Assembly (NCBI GenBank): GCA_014377425.1
Contig: JACMPQ010000098.1
Span: 27,093 to 91,092, forward strand
Source: Microbacteriaceae bacterium
GTDB taxonomy: Bacteria; Actinomycetota; Actinomycetes; Actinomycetales; Microbacteriaceae
Direction: 5' to 3'
DNA: 64,000 bases
A program made the position numbers and the translations under genes. Of this stretch, positions 56,443-64,000 are shown one piece after another. Each line of letters opens with the position of its first letter. Within the stretch, counting starts at the first letter, position 1. The notes below the pieces were generated by a model. The model was not told the origin of the DNA, searched no databases, and saw only the letters and a program-made list of their open reading frames with translations.

Positions 56443-58647
56443 CTAACCGACCTGCGGGCGCGCCGCCGTGCCGACCTGGCTTTGCGAACTTGCCAATGAC
56501 GCGAGGGAGGCGGCTACCGAATGATCCGGTTCGACCTCGGGAGCGGTGAAGGCGCGCAGCACCACAAGTGCCTTCCCGGAGATCGGAATCGTCTGCCCTG
56601 CTTTCACGGGCGCGCTGTCGGCCCCCGCACCCGCGGTGTCAACGACGGTCTCCCAGAGTGCCGAATGCTCCTCGCTTGGCAGGGTGAACTCCACCACACC
56701 ATCGTGCGCGTTGAAGTACACCAGAAAGTTGAGGTCGCTAATGTGCTGGCCGCGCACGTCCCGTCCGCTGATGCCGTCGCCGTTCAAAAACACGCCGATC
56801 GCGCGGCCGAATCCGGAATCCCAATCCTCCGGGGCCATGGAGCTGCCGTCGGGAGTGAGCCAGACGATGTCTGGCAGCGGTTCATTCGCGCCACGCAGCA
56901 CCGGACGGCCATCGAAGAATCGGGCGCGCCGGAAGGTCGGATGCTCCTTGCGCAGCCGGGTCAGCGCCGCCACAAACTCGATTAGGGGGGCATCCACTCG
57001 ATCCCAATGCACCCAGGAGATCTCGGAATCTTGCGCGTAGGTGTTGTTGTTGCCCTGCTGGGTGCGCCCGAGTTCGTCGCCGTGCAGCACCATCGGTACC
57101 CCCTGCGAGAGCAGTAGGGTGCCCAAGAAGTTACGCTGTTGCCGGGATCGGATGGTGAGTACCGCGGCGTCATCCGTTGGCCCCTCCACACCGCTGTTCC
57201 AGGAACGGTTGTGTGACTCGCCATCGTTGTTGTCTTCGCCGTTGGCCTCGTTGTGCTTCTCGTTGTAGGACACCAAGTCGGCGATAGTGAAGCCGTCGTG
57301 CGCGGTAACGAAGTTAATCGAGGCCACCGGGCGCCGACCATCCTGCTCATAGAGATCGGCCGATCCGGTGAAGCGGGAGGCGAACTCGCCCAGGGTTGCG
57401 GGCTCGCCCCGCCAGAAGTCACGCACGGTGTCGCGGTATTTGCCGTTCCACTCCGTCCACTGCGGTGGAAAGTTTCCCACCTGGTAGCCGCCGGGCCCGA
57501 CATCCCAAGGCTCGGCGATGAGCTTCACCTGGGACACGATCGGATCCTGCTGCACGAGCTCGAAGAAGGTCGAGAGCTTGTCGACGTCGTAAAATTCCCG
57601 CGCCAATGTGGACGCGAGGTCGAAGCGAAAGCCGTCAACGTGCATTTCGGTCACCCAATAGCGCAGCGAGTCCATGATCAGCTGCAGGGAATGCGGATGC
57701 CGCACATTCAGGGTGTTGCCGGTGCCGGTGTAGTCCATATAGTGCTGTTTGTCGTCGTCGACGAGGCGATAGTAGGCCTCGTTGTCGATGCCCTTGAAGC
57801 TCAGTGTGGGGCCGAGATGGTTGCCTTCGGCGGTGTGGTTGTAGACCACGTCGAGGATGACCTCGATGCCCACGTCGTGCAGCGAGCGCACCATCCCCTT
57901 AAACTCCTGCACCTGCTGGCCACGCTGACCGGCCGAGGAATAGCTGTTGTGCGGGGCAAAGAAACTCAGAGTGTTGTAGCCCCAGTAGTTGCGTAGGCCC
58001 TTCTCGAGCAGCGTGGCATCCTGCACAAATTGGTGAATCGGCATCAGCTCGATCGCGGTCACCCCGATGCGCTTGAGATGTTCGATCACGGCGGGGTGGG
58101 CGAGGGCCGCATAGGTTCCGCGTTGCTCTTCCGGAATATCCGGATGCAGCTCGGTGAGGCCCTTCACATGCGCCTCGTAAATCACACTTTCGGCGTAGGG
58201 AATACGCGGATGCCGGTCGCCGGCCCAATCGAAGAACGGGTTAATCACCACCCCGAGCATCATGTGCTCGGCAGAGTCGTCGTTGTTTACCGAGAGCGGG
58301 TCGCCGAAGTTGTAGGTGAAGAGGGCCGGATTCCAGTCGATCTCACCCCTGGTGGCCTTGGCGTAGGGGTCGAGAAGCAGCTTGTTGGCATTGGCGCGCT
58401 GACCTTTTGCCGGGTCGTAGGGTCCGTGAATGCGGTAGCCGTAGCGTTGGCCGGGTTGGATGAGCGGAAGGTAGCAGTGCCAGACGTAGGCGTCGACCTC
58501 GTGCAGCTCCACCCGGGTCTCAACGTCGTCATCGTCAATCAGGCAGAGCTCCACTTTCTCGGCCGCCTCACTAAAGATGGCGAAGTTGGTTCCGCTTCCA
58601 TCGAAGGTCGCGCCGAGGGGGTAAGCCGTTCCGGGCCAGGTGTCCAT
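56443..58647 (-). CDS. glgX: glycogen debranching protein GlgX
   Basis: 734 residues, GH13 isoamylase-type enzyme that removes alpha-1,6 branches from glycogen limit dextrin. PLGATFDGSGTNFAIFSEAA opens the CBM48 domain. Barrel motifs: VILDVVYNHTAEGNHLGPTL, GFRFDLASTLARE with the nucleophile Asp, LIAEPWDVGPGGYQVGNFPP with the acid Glu, and VTAHDGFTIADLVSYNEKHN. GGAG precedes ATG 58647. First gene of the operon; it supplies linear maltodextrins to TreY, so the unit converts stored glycogen into trehalose. Confidence 0.96.
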   Translation of the reverse strand: MDTWPGTAYPLGATFDGSGTNFAIFSEAAEKVELCLIDDDDVETRVELHEVDAYVWHCYLPLIQPGQRYGYRIHGPYDPAKGQRANANKLLLDPYAKATRGEIDWNPALFTYNFGDPLSVNNDDSAEHMMLGVVINPFFDWAGDRHPRIPYAESVIYEAHVKGLTELHPDIPEEQRGTYAALAHPAVIEHLKRIGVTAIELMPIHQFVQDATLLEKGLRNYWGYNTLSFFAPHNSYSSAGQRGQQVQEFKGMVRSLHDVGIEVILDVVYNHTAEGNHLGPTLSFKGIDNEAYYRLVDDDKQHYMDYTGTGNTLNVRHPHSLQLIMDSLRYWVTEMHVDGFRFDLASTLAREFYDVDKLSTFFELVQQDPIVSQVKLIAEPWDVGPGGYQVGNFPPQWTEWNGKYRDTVRDFWRGEPATLGEFASRFTGSADLYEQDGRRPVASINFVTAHDGFTIADLVSYNEKHNEANGEDNNDGESHNRSWNSGVEGPTDDAAVLTIRSRQQRNFLGTLLLSQGVPMVLHGDELGRTQQGNNNTYAQDSEISWVHWDRVDAPLIEFVAALTRLRKEHPTFRRARFFDGRPVLRGANEPLPDIVWLTPDGSSMAPEDWDSGFGRAIGVFLNGDGISGRDVRGQHISDLNFLVYFNAHDGVVEFTLPSEEHSALWETVVDTAGAGADSAPVKAGQTIPISGKALVVLRAFTAPEVEPDHSVAASLASLASSQSQVGTAARPQVG

Positions 58648-58898
58648 GAATCTCCATCTCAAAGGTCGCACCAACCTAACCCGAGCCCCTGAGGGGCCTC
58701 GATTCGGTGCCGGGGGCCTTGACAGGACGGCTAGTCAACCGAGCGAAGAATCCTTATCGGCCCTATTGCGTCGTTCTGCTACTCGATCTAGCTTGAACAA
58801 GCGCCCATGCAGGGTGTGAATACGGTGAGAAGCATGGCTCGACAACAGCGGTGTCTCAGGGTGTCGTCGTCGGGCTTTCAGCGATCGAAAGGTGTGAA

Positions 58899-59087
58899 AT
58901 GACTCGACGGCTTTTTCTTCGAACTTCGGTGGACAGCGGAAGCCATCTGCCAACCCCGGCACGGTTGGGCCTGCGCACCGTTGATCGGGGATTTTTCGAT
59001 AACGGTCAAGCGCTGCAGAGACGCCACACCGTTTCCTTAGTATGCGGCGCGCTCACCGTAGCCTGGGCAATCGTGCTGATCGGATGA
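58899..59087 (+). CDS. possible small membrane protein
   Basis: A 62-codon ORF. An N-terminal basic half (MTRRLFLRTSVDSGSHLPTP) is followed by a single C-terminal hydrophobic helix (HTVSLVCGALTVAWAIVLIG). AAAGG lies 6 bases before the ATG, and its TGA overlaps the ATG of the kinase gene by 4 bases, which suggests translational coupling. No family is recognised. The remaining gap from 58648 to 58898 shows no other gene. Confidence 0.4.
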   Translation: MTRRLFLRTSVDSGSHLPTPARLGLRTVDRGFFDNGQALQRRHTVSLVCGALTVAWAIVLIG

Positions 59088-59653
59088 TGTCTATCGGTGT
59101 TTCGCCGTCTGCCCCTGCCGGTGCCGGTGCCGGTGCGGTTCTGGCGGCGATCCACGAGCTCCCGCGGGGCCGCCCGAGCGTTGTTTTGATCGACGGGCGC
59201 TCCGGGGCGGGTAAGAGCACTCTGGCGACAACCCTGCACGAACAATGGCCGGAGGCACAGCTGCTTCGGCTGGAAGACTTCTATCCCGGATGGAACGGTC
59301 TGGAGGCGGCATCCGCCCAACTGCACCGGGTTGTGTTGCGGCCATTTTCGATCGGCCGGTCGGCCCGCTGGCAAAGTTGGGACTGGATTACGGATGGCCC
59401 GGGCGAGTGGCGTCACTTCGATGCCGCCGCGCCCCTGCTAATCGAAGGGTGCGGTGCCCTCAGTCGGGCAAACCGTGCACTTGCGCAGCTCGGTGTATGG
59501 GTGGAATTAGCTACCGCTGAACGATTTCACCGAGCTTCTTTCCGCGACGCGGGGCGCTTTGAGACGCGCTGGGCGAGCTGGGCGGCTCAGGAAGAGGCTT
59601 TCGCCGCCCGGGAGCGACCGAGCGAGCTGGCCGACCTCATCGTTTCCGGCTGA
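59084..59653 (+). CDS. ATP-binding protein, uridine kinase-like P-loop
   Basis: 189 residues. The Walker A motif GRSGAGKSTLATTLHEQWPE and LRLEDFYPGWNGLEAASAQL resemble nucleoside/uridine kinases; the ITDGPGEWRHFDAAAPLLIE segment matches the substrate side, and LLIEGCGALSR is the Walker B region. A C-terminal Arg-containing lid (RDAGRFETRWASWAAQEE) is also family-like. It may phosphorylate a nucleoside or sugar; the substrate is not certain. ATG 59084 (MMSIG) is used; upstream in-frame text has no similarity. Confidence 0.85.
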   Translation: MMSIGVSPSAPAGAGAGAVLAAIHELPRGRPSVVLIDGRSGAGKSTLATTLHEQWPEAQLLRLEDFYPGWNGLEAASAQLHRVVLRPFSIGRSARWQSWDWITDGPGEWRHFDAAAPLLIEGCGALSRANRALAQLGVWVELATAERFHRASFRDAGRFETRWASWAAQEEAFAARERPSELADLIVSG

Positions 59654-59704
59654 GCCCGGTTCTACGTGGGATCTCGTTTCTGCGGCTGGGCCCGGTTCTA
59701 CGAT
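59647..59704 (+). repeat. direct repeat upstream of the sulfurtransferase
   Basis: GGCTGAGCCCGGTTCTACG and GGCTGGGCCCGGTTCTACG occur 35 bases apart in the short spacer between the kinase and sulfurtransferase genes. The first copy overlaps the kinase stop codon. Confidence 0.7.
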
Positions 59705-59710
59705 GGGACA

Positions 59711-60601
59711 GTGATCCCCTCTCCTTTCATCTCCGCTGCCGAACTCGCCGACCTCCTCGCCGGCCCCGCCGACGCACGTCCGGTGGTGTTCGACGCCAGT
59801 TACCTCCTCGCTAAACCCGACTACGACGGAGATTACCGCTCTGGTTCTGCGCTCGAACAGTGGCGGGGGGCGCACATCCCCTCCTCGATCTACGTCGATA
59901 TTCAAAAGCAGTTTTCCGACCCCACCGGGGCCACCCACTACACCCACCTCCACGTCGAAGCCCTTGCAGCCGAACTTGCGCGGCTCGGCGTGCATCAGCT
60001 GACCCCGGTGGTGGTTTACGACACCACCCAGACCATGTTCGCCGCCCGGTTGTGGTACCTGCTCGATTGGATCGGGATGAACGTTCGGGTGCTCAACGGT
60101 GGTCTCGCGGCGTGGCAGGCGGCGGGGCATCCGGTCGAAAGTGCGATCGAGGCGATGCCGATCCCTGCGGCCAGCTGGACCCCCACCGCAACCCGCAACG
60201 CCTGGATCAGCAAGGAGGAGTTGGTCGCTCGCAGCGCCGACGATTCTCGCCCGTTGGTGTGCGGTCTGCCGGCCGGCAGTTTCACGGGGTCGGAGGTCAC
60301 CCGTTACGCCCGGCGGGGGCACATTCCGGGCAGCGTGAACGTCTCGTCCCGCGGTCTCTTCGCCCCCGAAGGCACGGTGCTCGCTGACGCCGAACTGCGC
60401 GCGGCCTATGTGGCAGAGGGCGTGTTGGCCCCAGACGGCAACAGCCTGGCAAGCGAGGTGCTGCTGTACTGCGGCGGCGGAATCTCGGCCACGGCCAACG
60501 CGCTCACCCTCGCGGCTGTGGGCGTCACCGCCGTGCGGGTGTTCGACGGATCACTCGAGGAGTGGGCGGCAGATAGTTCGTTACCGCTAGAAACCAGCTA
60601 G
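59711..60601 (+). CDS. sseA: sulfurtransferase (thiosulfate/3-mercaptopyruvate type)
   Basis: 296 residues, two rhodanese domains in tandem. The first is inactive (VVVYDTTQTMFAARLWYLLD) and the second carries the active Cys in LLYCGGGISATANALTLAAV. Other family text: WRGAHIPSSIYVDIQKQFSD and RRGHIPGSVNVSSRGLFAP. The CGGGIS loop fits a rhodanese or mercaptopyruvate sulfurtransferase. Start GTG 59711 with GGGAC just upstream. It converges with the metallopeptidase gene and overlaps it by 4 bases at the 3' end. Confidence 0.92.
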   Translation: MIPSPFISAAELADLLAGPADARPVVFDASYLLAKPDYDGDYRSGSALEQWRGAHIPSSIYVDIQKQFSDPTGATHYTHLHVEALAAELARLGVHQLTPVVVYDTTQTMFAARLWYLLDWIGMNVRVLNGGLAAWQAAGHPVESAIEAMPIPAASWTPTATRNAWISKEELVARSADDSRPLVCGLPAGSFTGSEVTRYARRGHIPGSVNVSSRGLFAPEGTVLADAELRAAYVAEGVLAPDGNSLASEVLLYCGGGISATANALTLAAVGVTAVRVFDGSLEEWAADSSLPLETS

Positions 60602-60987
60602 GCCCAGCCGAGCTCGTGTAATTGCTTGTCGTCGATGCCGTAGTAGTGCGCAATCTCGTGCACGAGGGTTACATGAATCTCGCTCTTTAGCTGTTCGAGA
60701 CTGTCGCAGGCATCGAGAAGCGGCTCGCGAAAGAGCACGATGCGGTCGGGTAGTTCACCGTACCCGTAACTGTCTCGTTCAGTAAGGGCTACGCCGTCGT
60801 AGAGACCGAGCAGGTCGAGCGAGCCATCCTCGGGGCGATCTTCGGTAACGAACACCACGTTCTCGATACCGTCGATCATGTCGTCAGGCAAATCGTCGAG
60901 TTCGGCGATCACGAGGCGTTCAAAGGCGGCGGAATCTATTGCCGATCGATTGAAAATCGGCGGGTGTGAACTGTCGTCGGGGTGCAT
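60598..60987 (-). CDS. metallopeptidase family protein (HExxH)
   Basis: 129 residues. Minigluzincin-like zinc protease domain: VHEIAHYYGIDDKQLHELGW provides HExxH plus a downstream Asp. The N-terminal half (DSAAFERLVIAELDDLPDDM, ENVVFVTEDRP, DRIVLFREPLLDAC) is characteristic of this small actinobacterial family. The protein substrate is unknown. ATG 60987 overlaps the DUF2017 stop (ATGA); a GTG one codon upstream is possible. Third gene of the clpS operon. Confidence 0.9.
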   Translation of the reverse strand: MHPDDSSHPPIFNRSAIDSAAFERLVIAELDDLPDDMIDGIENVVFVTEDRPEDGSLDLLGLYDGVALTERDSYGYGELPDRIVLFREPLLDACDSLEQLKSEIHVTLVHEIAHYYGIDDKQLHELGWA

Positions 60988-61514
60988 CACGGAAGGTCGT
61001 CCAGCGCGCTCACCAACGACTCTTGCAAGTCCCCCAGCCAGCCGTAGACACCTACCAGCATCTCGGATTCGTCATTGGAGCGGCCCGTATCGTCATCGGT
61101 TTCGATTCCCAACCGTGTCGCCAGCACCAACCGAATGTCGGTGAGGCACCGCACCCAGGCCTGAATGCCGGCCGCATCGATCTGCACCATCAGCGGGTCA
61201 AGGGCCTCCACCTCGAGAACCCGCGCGGCGGCCTGCACGTCCTCCGCAACGCGCCGGGCGTTCAGTACCTTCTGGTCGACCAGGTCGGTGGCGGTGAAAC
61301 GTCGAAACTCCGCTGCGGCCGCGGTGTCGTCGGTGTAGGCATCCGGCAACAACCGAGCCACGGCCGCGTCGCTGGCAATATCCACACCGTCCTCGCTGAG
61401 CTTTTCGCCAAGCATGTCGGCAACCTGAGCGGCCAGATGACCGAGCAGGGCCGCCTCGTTTTGCTCGAAACCGACGGTAAAATTCTCGGAGTCAAGGCGT
61501 TCAAAACCGATCAT
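60987..61514 (-). CDS. DUF2017 domain-containing protein
   Basis: 175 residues, alpha-helical. EAALLGHLAAQVADMLGEKL, RLLPDAYTDDTAAAAEFRRF and WVRCLTDIRLVLATRLGIET match DUF2017, which is found downstream of clpS across actinobacteria. Its function is unknown; the constant linkage suggests a role in or around Clp proteolysis. ATG 61514 overlaps the clpS stop (ATGA); a frame extension to 61544 only lies within clpS. Confidence 0.92.
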   Translation of the reverse strand: MIGFERLDSENFTVGFEQNEAALLGHLAAQVADMLGEKLSEDGVDIASDAAVARLLPDAYTDDTAAAAEFRRFTATDLVDQKVLNARRVAEDVQAAARVLEVEALDPLMVQIDAAGIQAWVRCLTDIRLVLATRLGIETDDDTGRSNDESEMLVGVYGWLGDLQESLVSALDDLP

Positions 61515-61819
61515 CAGGAGCCGCTTTTTTCCAGCGTTGCCCACAGTCCGTAGCCGTGCATGGCCTGCACGTGGCGCTCCATTTCTTCGCGAACACCGGA
61601 TGCCACCACCGCCCGCCCCTCGTTGTGCACGTCGAGCATCCGACGGTCGGCCTCGGCGCGACTGAACCCGAAGTAGCTACGAAAAACCCACGACACGTAC
61701 GACATGAGGTTGACCGGGTCGTTCCAGACGATGGTGATCCACGCCGAGTCGAGCTGAGGGGTGAGGTCGATCTCGGTCTCGCTGCCGGTTTGCGGGCGCC
61801 TCTCAGTCTGAAGCGTCAT
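61514..61819 (-). CDS. clpS: ATP-dependent Clp protease adaptor ClpS
   Basis: 101 residues. Delivers N-end-rule substrates to ClpC/ClpP. The substrate pocket motifs ITIVWNDPVNLMSYVSWVFR and MLDVHNEGRAVVASGVREEM are intact, as is the Asn-Asp-Pro pair. Start ATG 61819; a GTG at 61825 is an alternative. It is first in the clpS-DUF2017-metallopeptidase operon, all with ATGA-type overlaps. tRNA-His and its terminator lie upstream on the same strand. Confidence 0.96.
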   Translation of the reverse strand: MTLQTERRPQTGSETEIDLTPQLDSAWITIVWNDPVNLMSYVSWVFRSYFGFSRAEADRRMLDVHNEGRAVVASGVREEMERHVQAMHGYGLWATLEKSGS

Positions 61820-61947
61820 ACACACTCATTTCGTCACATTTTCGGTTCCGACGCTCTGGCCGGGATCGCGGTATCGCACTAATCGGCAAACGTGGCGCAG
61901 TTTCAGTTGGTGCTCATCTAGATCTGAACACTCTTACCCTCAAATGC

Positions 61948-61977
61948 GAAATGGCCTCACCGAGGTGAGGCCATTTC
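61948..61977 (-). terminator. hairpin terminator after tRNA-His
   Basis: GAAATGGCCTCAC (61948-61960) pairs perfectly with GTGAGGCCATTTC (61965-61977) around a 4-base loop. It lies 3 bases past the tRNA-His CCA end on the minus strand and is followed by a T-containing stretch. Strong 13-bp stem. Confidence 0.9.
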
Positions 61978-61980
61978 TGG

Positions 61981-62057
61981 TGGGGTGAACGACGGGGCTC
62001 GAACCCGCGACATCCGGCTCCACAAGCCAGCGCTCTGCCAACTGAGCTACGCCCACC
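61981..62057 (-). tRNA. tRNA-His (anticodon GTG)
   Basis: The minus strand reads GTGGGCGTAGCTCAGTTGGC, with anticodon loop TTGTGGA giving GTG, then GGTTCGAACCCCG in the T arm. The acceptor stem GTGGGCG pairs with CGTTCAC (one G-T pair). CCA is encoded at 61981-61983. The extra 5' G typical of tRNA-His is available at 62057. Confidence 0.97.
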
Positions 62058-62102
62058 ATGCTCATCTCAAACGCAAGCGCATGAGACAACTTCTGTAGCC
62101 TA

Positions 62103-62729
62103 TTACACCGCGAGCCGCGGCGCGAAGTCGGCCACGATCGTGGCCGCAATTGCCTGCACTTCTTCGCTGGTGGGGCCGGGTTCGGCCACGAATGCGGCGA
62201 GGCGGTAATACTGCAATTCGCGAATCGATTCCAAGATGTCGGCGAGGGCACGATGCCCGCCGTTTTTCGCTGGAGCGTTGAAGTACACCCGCGGAAACCA
62301 GCGCCGCGACAGCTCTTTAATCGACGACACGTCGATGCTGCGGTAGTGCAGGTGGTTGTCGACCCGGGGCATGTATTTGGCCAAAAACGCCCGATCGGTA
62401 CCGATGGTGTTGCCGGCTAACGGAGCCTGCTGGCGGGTGGGAACGAAGGTCAGAATGTACTCCAATATCGCGAATTCTGCGTCCGCGAGGCTTACACCGT
62501 CGGCCACCTCGTTGATCAGCCCCGACTCCGTGTGCATGTTGCGAACGAAGTCTCCCATGCTGGCCCACGCCGACTGGTCGGGCTTGATCACGATGGAGAA
62601 GCCGGGATGAATCGGGTTCAGATCAAAGTCGGTGACAACGACAGCCACCTCAACGAGCTCGTCTACCGCAAGGTCGAGCCCCGTCATTTCACAGTCGATC
62701 CAGACAAGACGGTCGGTGATGGCAGACAT
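62103..62729 (-). CDS. orn: oligoribonuclease
   Basis: 208 residues, DEDDh 3'-5' exoribonuclease that finishes RNA decay and clears pGpG and 2-5 nt RNAs. Catalytic acids: Asp and Glu in [12 protein letters not shown], a third Asp in [13 protein letters not shown], and [17 protein letters not shown] with His and the final Asp. [20 protein letters not shown] is the usual middle segment. Start ATG 62729; TTG two codons upstream also in frame. Essential in many actinobacteria. tRNA-His lies 46 bases downstream. Confidence 0.97.
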   Translation of the reverse strand: MSAITDRLVWIDCEMTGLDLAVDELVEVAVVVTDFDLNPIHPGFSIVIKPDQSAWASMGDFVRNMHTESGLINEVADGVSLADAEFAILEYILTFVPTRQQAPLAGNTIGTDRAFLAKYMPRVDNHLHYRSIDVSSIKELSRRWFPRVYFNAPAKNGGHRALADILESIRELQYYRLAAFVAEPGPTSEEVQAIAATIVADFAPRLAV

Positions 62730-62824
62730 AGACAAATGCTATCGCGGGGGTGCTTCCTAGTTGGGGCAGGGGTTCTCTCGTTGGTGTGCCGGATGTCCTC
62801 GCCCGGTTCTCTAGGCTGGGCAGA

Positions 62825-63040
62825 GTGAACCCCGCCCTCGCGATCCTTCTTCTTGCCAACGCACTTTTCAACGTCGTCGTTTGGCCCAGATTTTACCGCC
62901 AGATCGCGCGGGACCCGCGAGCTCGCACCGCCGAGGGGAAATCCAGCACCTATCTCATCGTGCACTCGGTGCTGGTGGCTATCGCGCTGAATCTCGCCGT
63001 GGCATCCGCGATCACCGGCATCGTCGCGCTTACCTCCTAG
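62825..63040 (+). CDS. SCO4848-type small membrane protein
   Basis: 71 residues. First hydrophobic helix NPALAILLLANALFNVVVWP, then FYRQIARDPRARTAEGKSST and a second helix (YLIVHSVLVAIALNLAVASA). This text matches an actinobacterial membrane protein family named after Streptomyces SCO4848, of unknown function. GTG start at 62825; longer frame from 62750 has no similarity. It is divergent from orn. Confidence 0.88.
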   Translation: MNPALAILLLANALFNVVVWPRFYRQIARDPRARTAEGKSSTYLIVHSVLVAIALNLAVASAITGIVALTS

Positions 63041-63123
63041 CAGCCTCGTGCCGCCCATGGTCCGCTGGCTTGCATTCGCTTGATCCCATCCGCGGGCTGC
63101 CAAACGCGTGATAGACCTGTTGC

Positions 63124-63402
63124 ATGACTGAAGAGACCCCCTCCCTCGCCCACGGTGACGAATACATTGTTCTTTACCTCGGGGGACCGAACGACGGCCA
63201 GACCGACCACCGCATCAGCACCGACGGCGGGTGGGATGACGAGTTGGCCGTGCTGACCGCGGTCGACGGCAAAGAGTCCCTCGAGAATTACACGGCGCAA
63301 TCGTGGCGCACAGTGGGCGATCGGGTGCACGTCACCTACGCCTGGGATCAGGATGACAGCGAGCCTCTCGTCGACCCCGAGGATCGCGGTGACCGCCAGT
63401 AA
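63124..63402 (+). CDS. hypothetical acidic protein
   Basis: 92 residues, strongly acidic, no membrane segment. DEYIVLYLGGPNDGQTDHRI is followed by ENYTAQSWRTVGDRVHVTYA. The first part recalls small actinobacterial proteins annotated only as hypothetical, and the pattern (beta strand, GGPxDG turn) could be a small beta-barrel. ATG start; no clear Shine-Dalgarno. tRNA-Arg follows 82 bases later. Confidence 0.72.
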   Translation: MTEETPSLAHGDEYIVLYLGGPNDGQTDHRISTDGGWDDELAVLTAVDGKESLENYTAQSWRTVGDRVHVTYAWDQDDSEPLVDPEDRGDRQ

Positions 63403-63484
63403 CTAACAACCGGCGAGCTCACGAAGCGTGGCGACCGGGTGCGCTATCGTGGGAAAGCAGTTCTCAGCCCCAGAAACACCGGGG

Positions 63485-63557
63485 GCCTCCGTAGCTCAGG
63501 GGATAGAGCAGGACCCTTCTAATGTCTTGGTCGCAGGTTCGAATCCTGCCGGGGGCA
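63485..63557 (+). tRNA. tRNA-Arg (anticodon TCT)
   Basis: GCCTCCGTAGCTCAGGGGAT with D arm, anticodon loop CTTCTAA giving TCT, then GCAGGTTCGAATCCTGC as the T arm. The acceptor stem GCCTCCG pairs with CGGGGGC; CCA is not encoded. One anticodon-stem position (31-39) looks mispaired, which is tolerable. Confidence 0.93.
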
Positions 63558-63708
63558 CTGCGGCGGATTCCGTATATTCCCGGCAAAGATTCCGGATATT
63601 GCGGGAAATGTGATCGGGGTTGGTGAATTTCCGGTTCGAGCATCCATTTGTGGATGGCTGCGGGGCGTGTTTGTCGCGGTCGGATCGTTCCTGAGTCTTG
63701 AAAACGAT

Positions 63709-63734
63709 TTCGGCCTGTTTTTGGGCAGGCCGAA
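63709..63734 (-). terminator. hairpin downstream of the partial transposase
   Basis: TTCGGCCTG (63709-63717) and CAGGCCGAA (63726-63734) form a 9-bp stem; on the minus strand ATCGTTTTC follows. It sits about 42 bases past the stop of the minus-strand ORF at the window edge. No gene was seen in 63558-63775 apart from this. Confidence 0.6.
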
Positions 63735-63775
63735 TTGTCTGGTATTTCGGTATCGGTTTGCGGTGTTGTAAGGCT

Positions 63776-64000
63776 TCAGTGTCGCGGGGGTTCCCCGCTG
63801 GCTGGCTTGGGTAGTGGCTGGCCGTGGATGTCTTTCCGACGTCGACTGCGTTGTTTTGTCTCGTCGGTGTTGATGCGTTCGGCTTCGGCGAGGAAGAAGG
63901 TGACGATGCGTTTCAGGTTGGACGCGGCGACGGCGAAGGTGAGCGCGAGGTAGGTGGCGGCGTAGCCGCGGCCGGAGCGTTTGGTGGTGTTCTCGATATC
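63776..64000 (-). CDS. C-terminal end of a probable transposase, cut by window edge
   Basis: 74 codons of a minus-strand frame open to the right edge: ENTTKRSGRGYAATYLALTF, then AVAASNLKRIVTFFLAEAER and a basic tail ending in EPPRH. This resembles the final helix and tail of DDE transposases of IS elements in actinobacteria (RGYAA followed by an AASN segment), but the catalytic part lies outside the window. It sits 3' of tRNA-Arg, a common insertion location. No terminal inverted repeat could be checked. Confidence 0.55.
   Translation of the reverse strand, partial: DIENTTKRSGRGYAATYLALTFAVAASNLKRIVTFFLAEAERINTDETKQRSRRRKDIHGQPLPKPASGEPPRH

Overview
The window is high-GC, densely coding DNA from an actinobacterium, most likely family Microbacteriaceae. 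Signs are the gatCAB order behind an NAD-dependent ligase, a DUF222/HNH endonuclease, DUF3097, an SCO4848-type membrane protein, the clpS-DUF2017-metallopeptidase operon, oligoribonuclease beside tRNA-His, a class F sortase, and frequent GTG/TTG starts. The genus cannot be fixed from the sequence alone. No prophage, CRISPR array or rRNA was seen. An apparent transposase tail at the right edge is the only sign of a mobile element.

Layout. 1-5.7 kb: ligA (cut by the left edge) and gatCAB. 5.7-7.8 kb: a degraded stretch with a DUF1761 remnant, AT-richer orphan ORFs and a fragment with two in-frame stops. 7.8-14.7 kb: CPA1 antiporter, flavin reductase, LLM-type flavin monooxygenase, a histidinol-dehydrogenase-family enzyme, a nitrilase-family hydrolase and a DUF4287 protein. 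15.5-21.6 kb: a LysR regulator divergent from an SDR, then a VOC protein and the run class II aldolase - HAD phosphatase - DhaL - DhaK, probably a route through phosphorylated ketoses. 21.6-28.8 kb: FBP-type zinc protein, SDR, sugar MFS porter, HNH endonuclease and a large methyltransferase whose leader holds tiny ORFs. 28.8-29.5 kb: an MFS transporter pseudogene. 29.6-34.4 kb: small membrane protein, MOSC protein, cold-shock protein, DUF3097, oxidoreductase, Gly-rich protein, acetyltransferase. 34.4-37.75 kb: coupled trio of acyl-CoA-dehydrogenase-like protein, PIG-L deacetylase/methyltransferase fusion and family-2 glycosyltransferase. 37.7-40.4 kb: DUF998, YceI and aldo/keto reductase. 40.5-46 kb: a cell-surface operon of two glycosyltransferase-like membrane proteins that seem to have lost their catalytic motifs, a secreted DUF4397 protein and a class F sortase. 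46-52.3 kb: MpaB-type oxygenase, dinB, the methionine ABC importer metNIQ and a PadR regulator. 52.3-58.65 kb: the glgX-treY-treZ operon, turning glycogen into trehalose. 58.9-64 kb: kinase, thiosulfate sulfurtransferase, clpS operon, tRNA-His, orn, small proteins, tRNA-Arg and the transposase tail.

Two themes cut across the window. First, short tandem repeats with units of 6-19 bp recur in spacers and inside coding regions, which suggests replication slippage is common here. Second, several gene remnants show continuing loss of accessory functions. The most unusual locus is the pair of intact but apparently catalytically dead glycosyltransferases coupled to DUF4397 and sortase genes. All family assignments come from reading motifs and from memory of the families; no database search was run.
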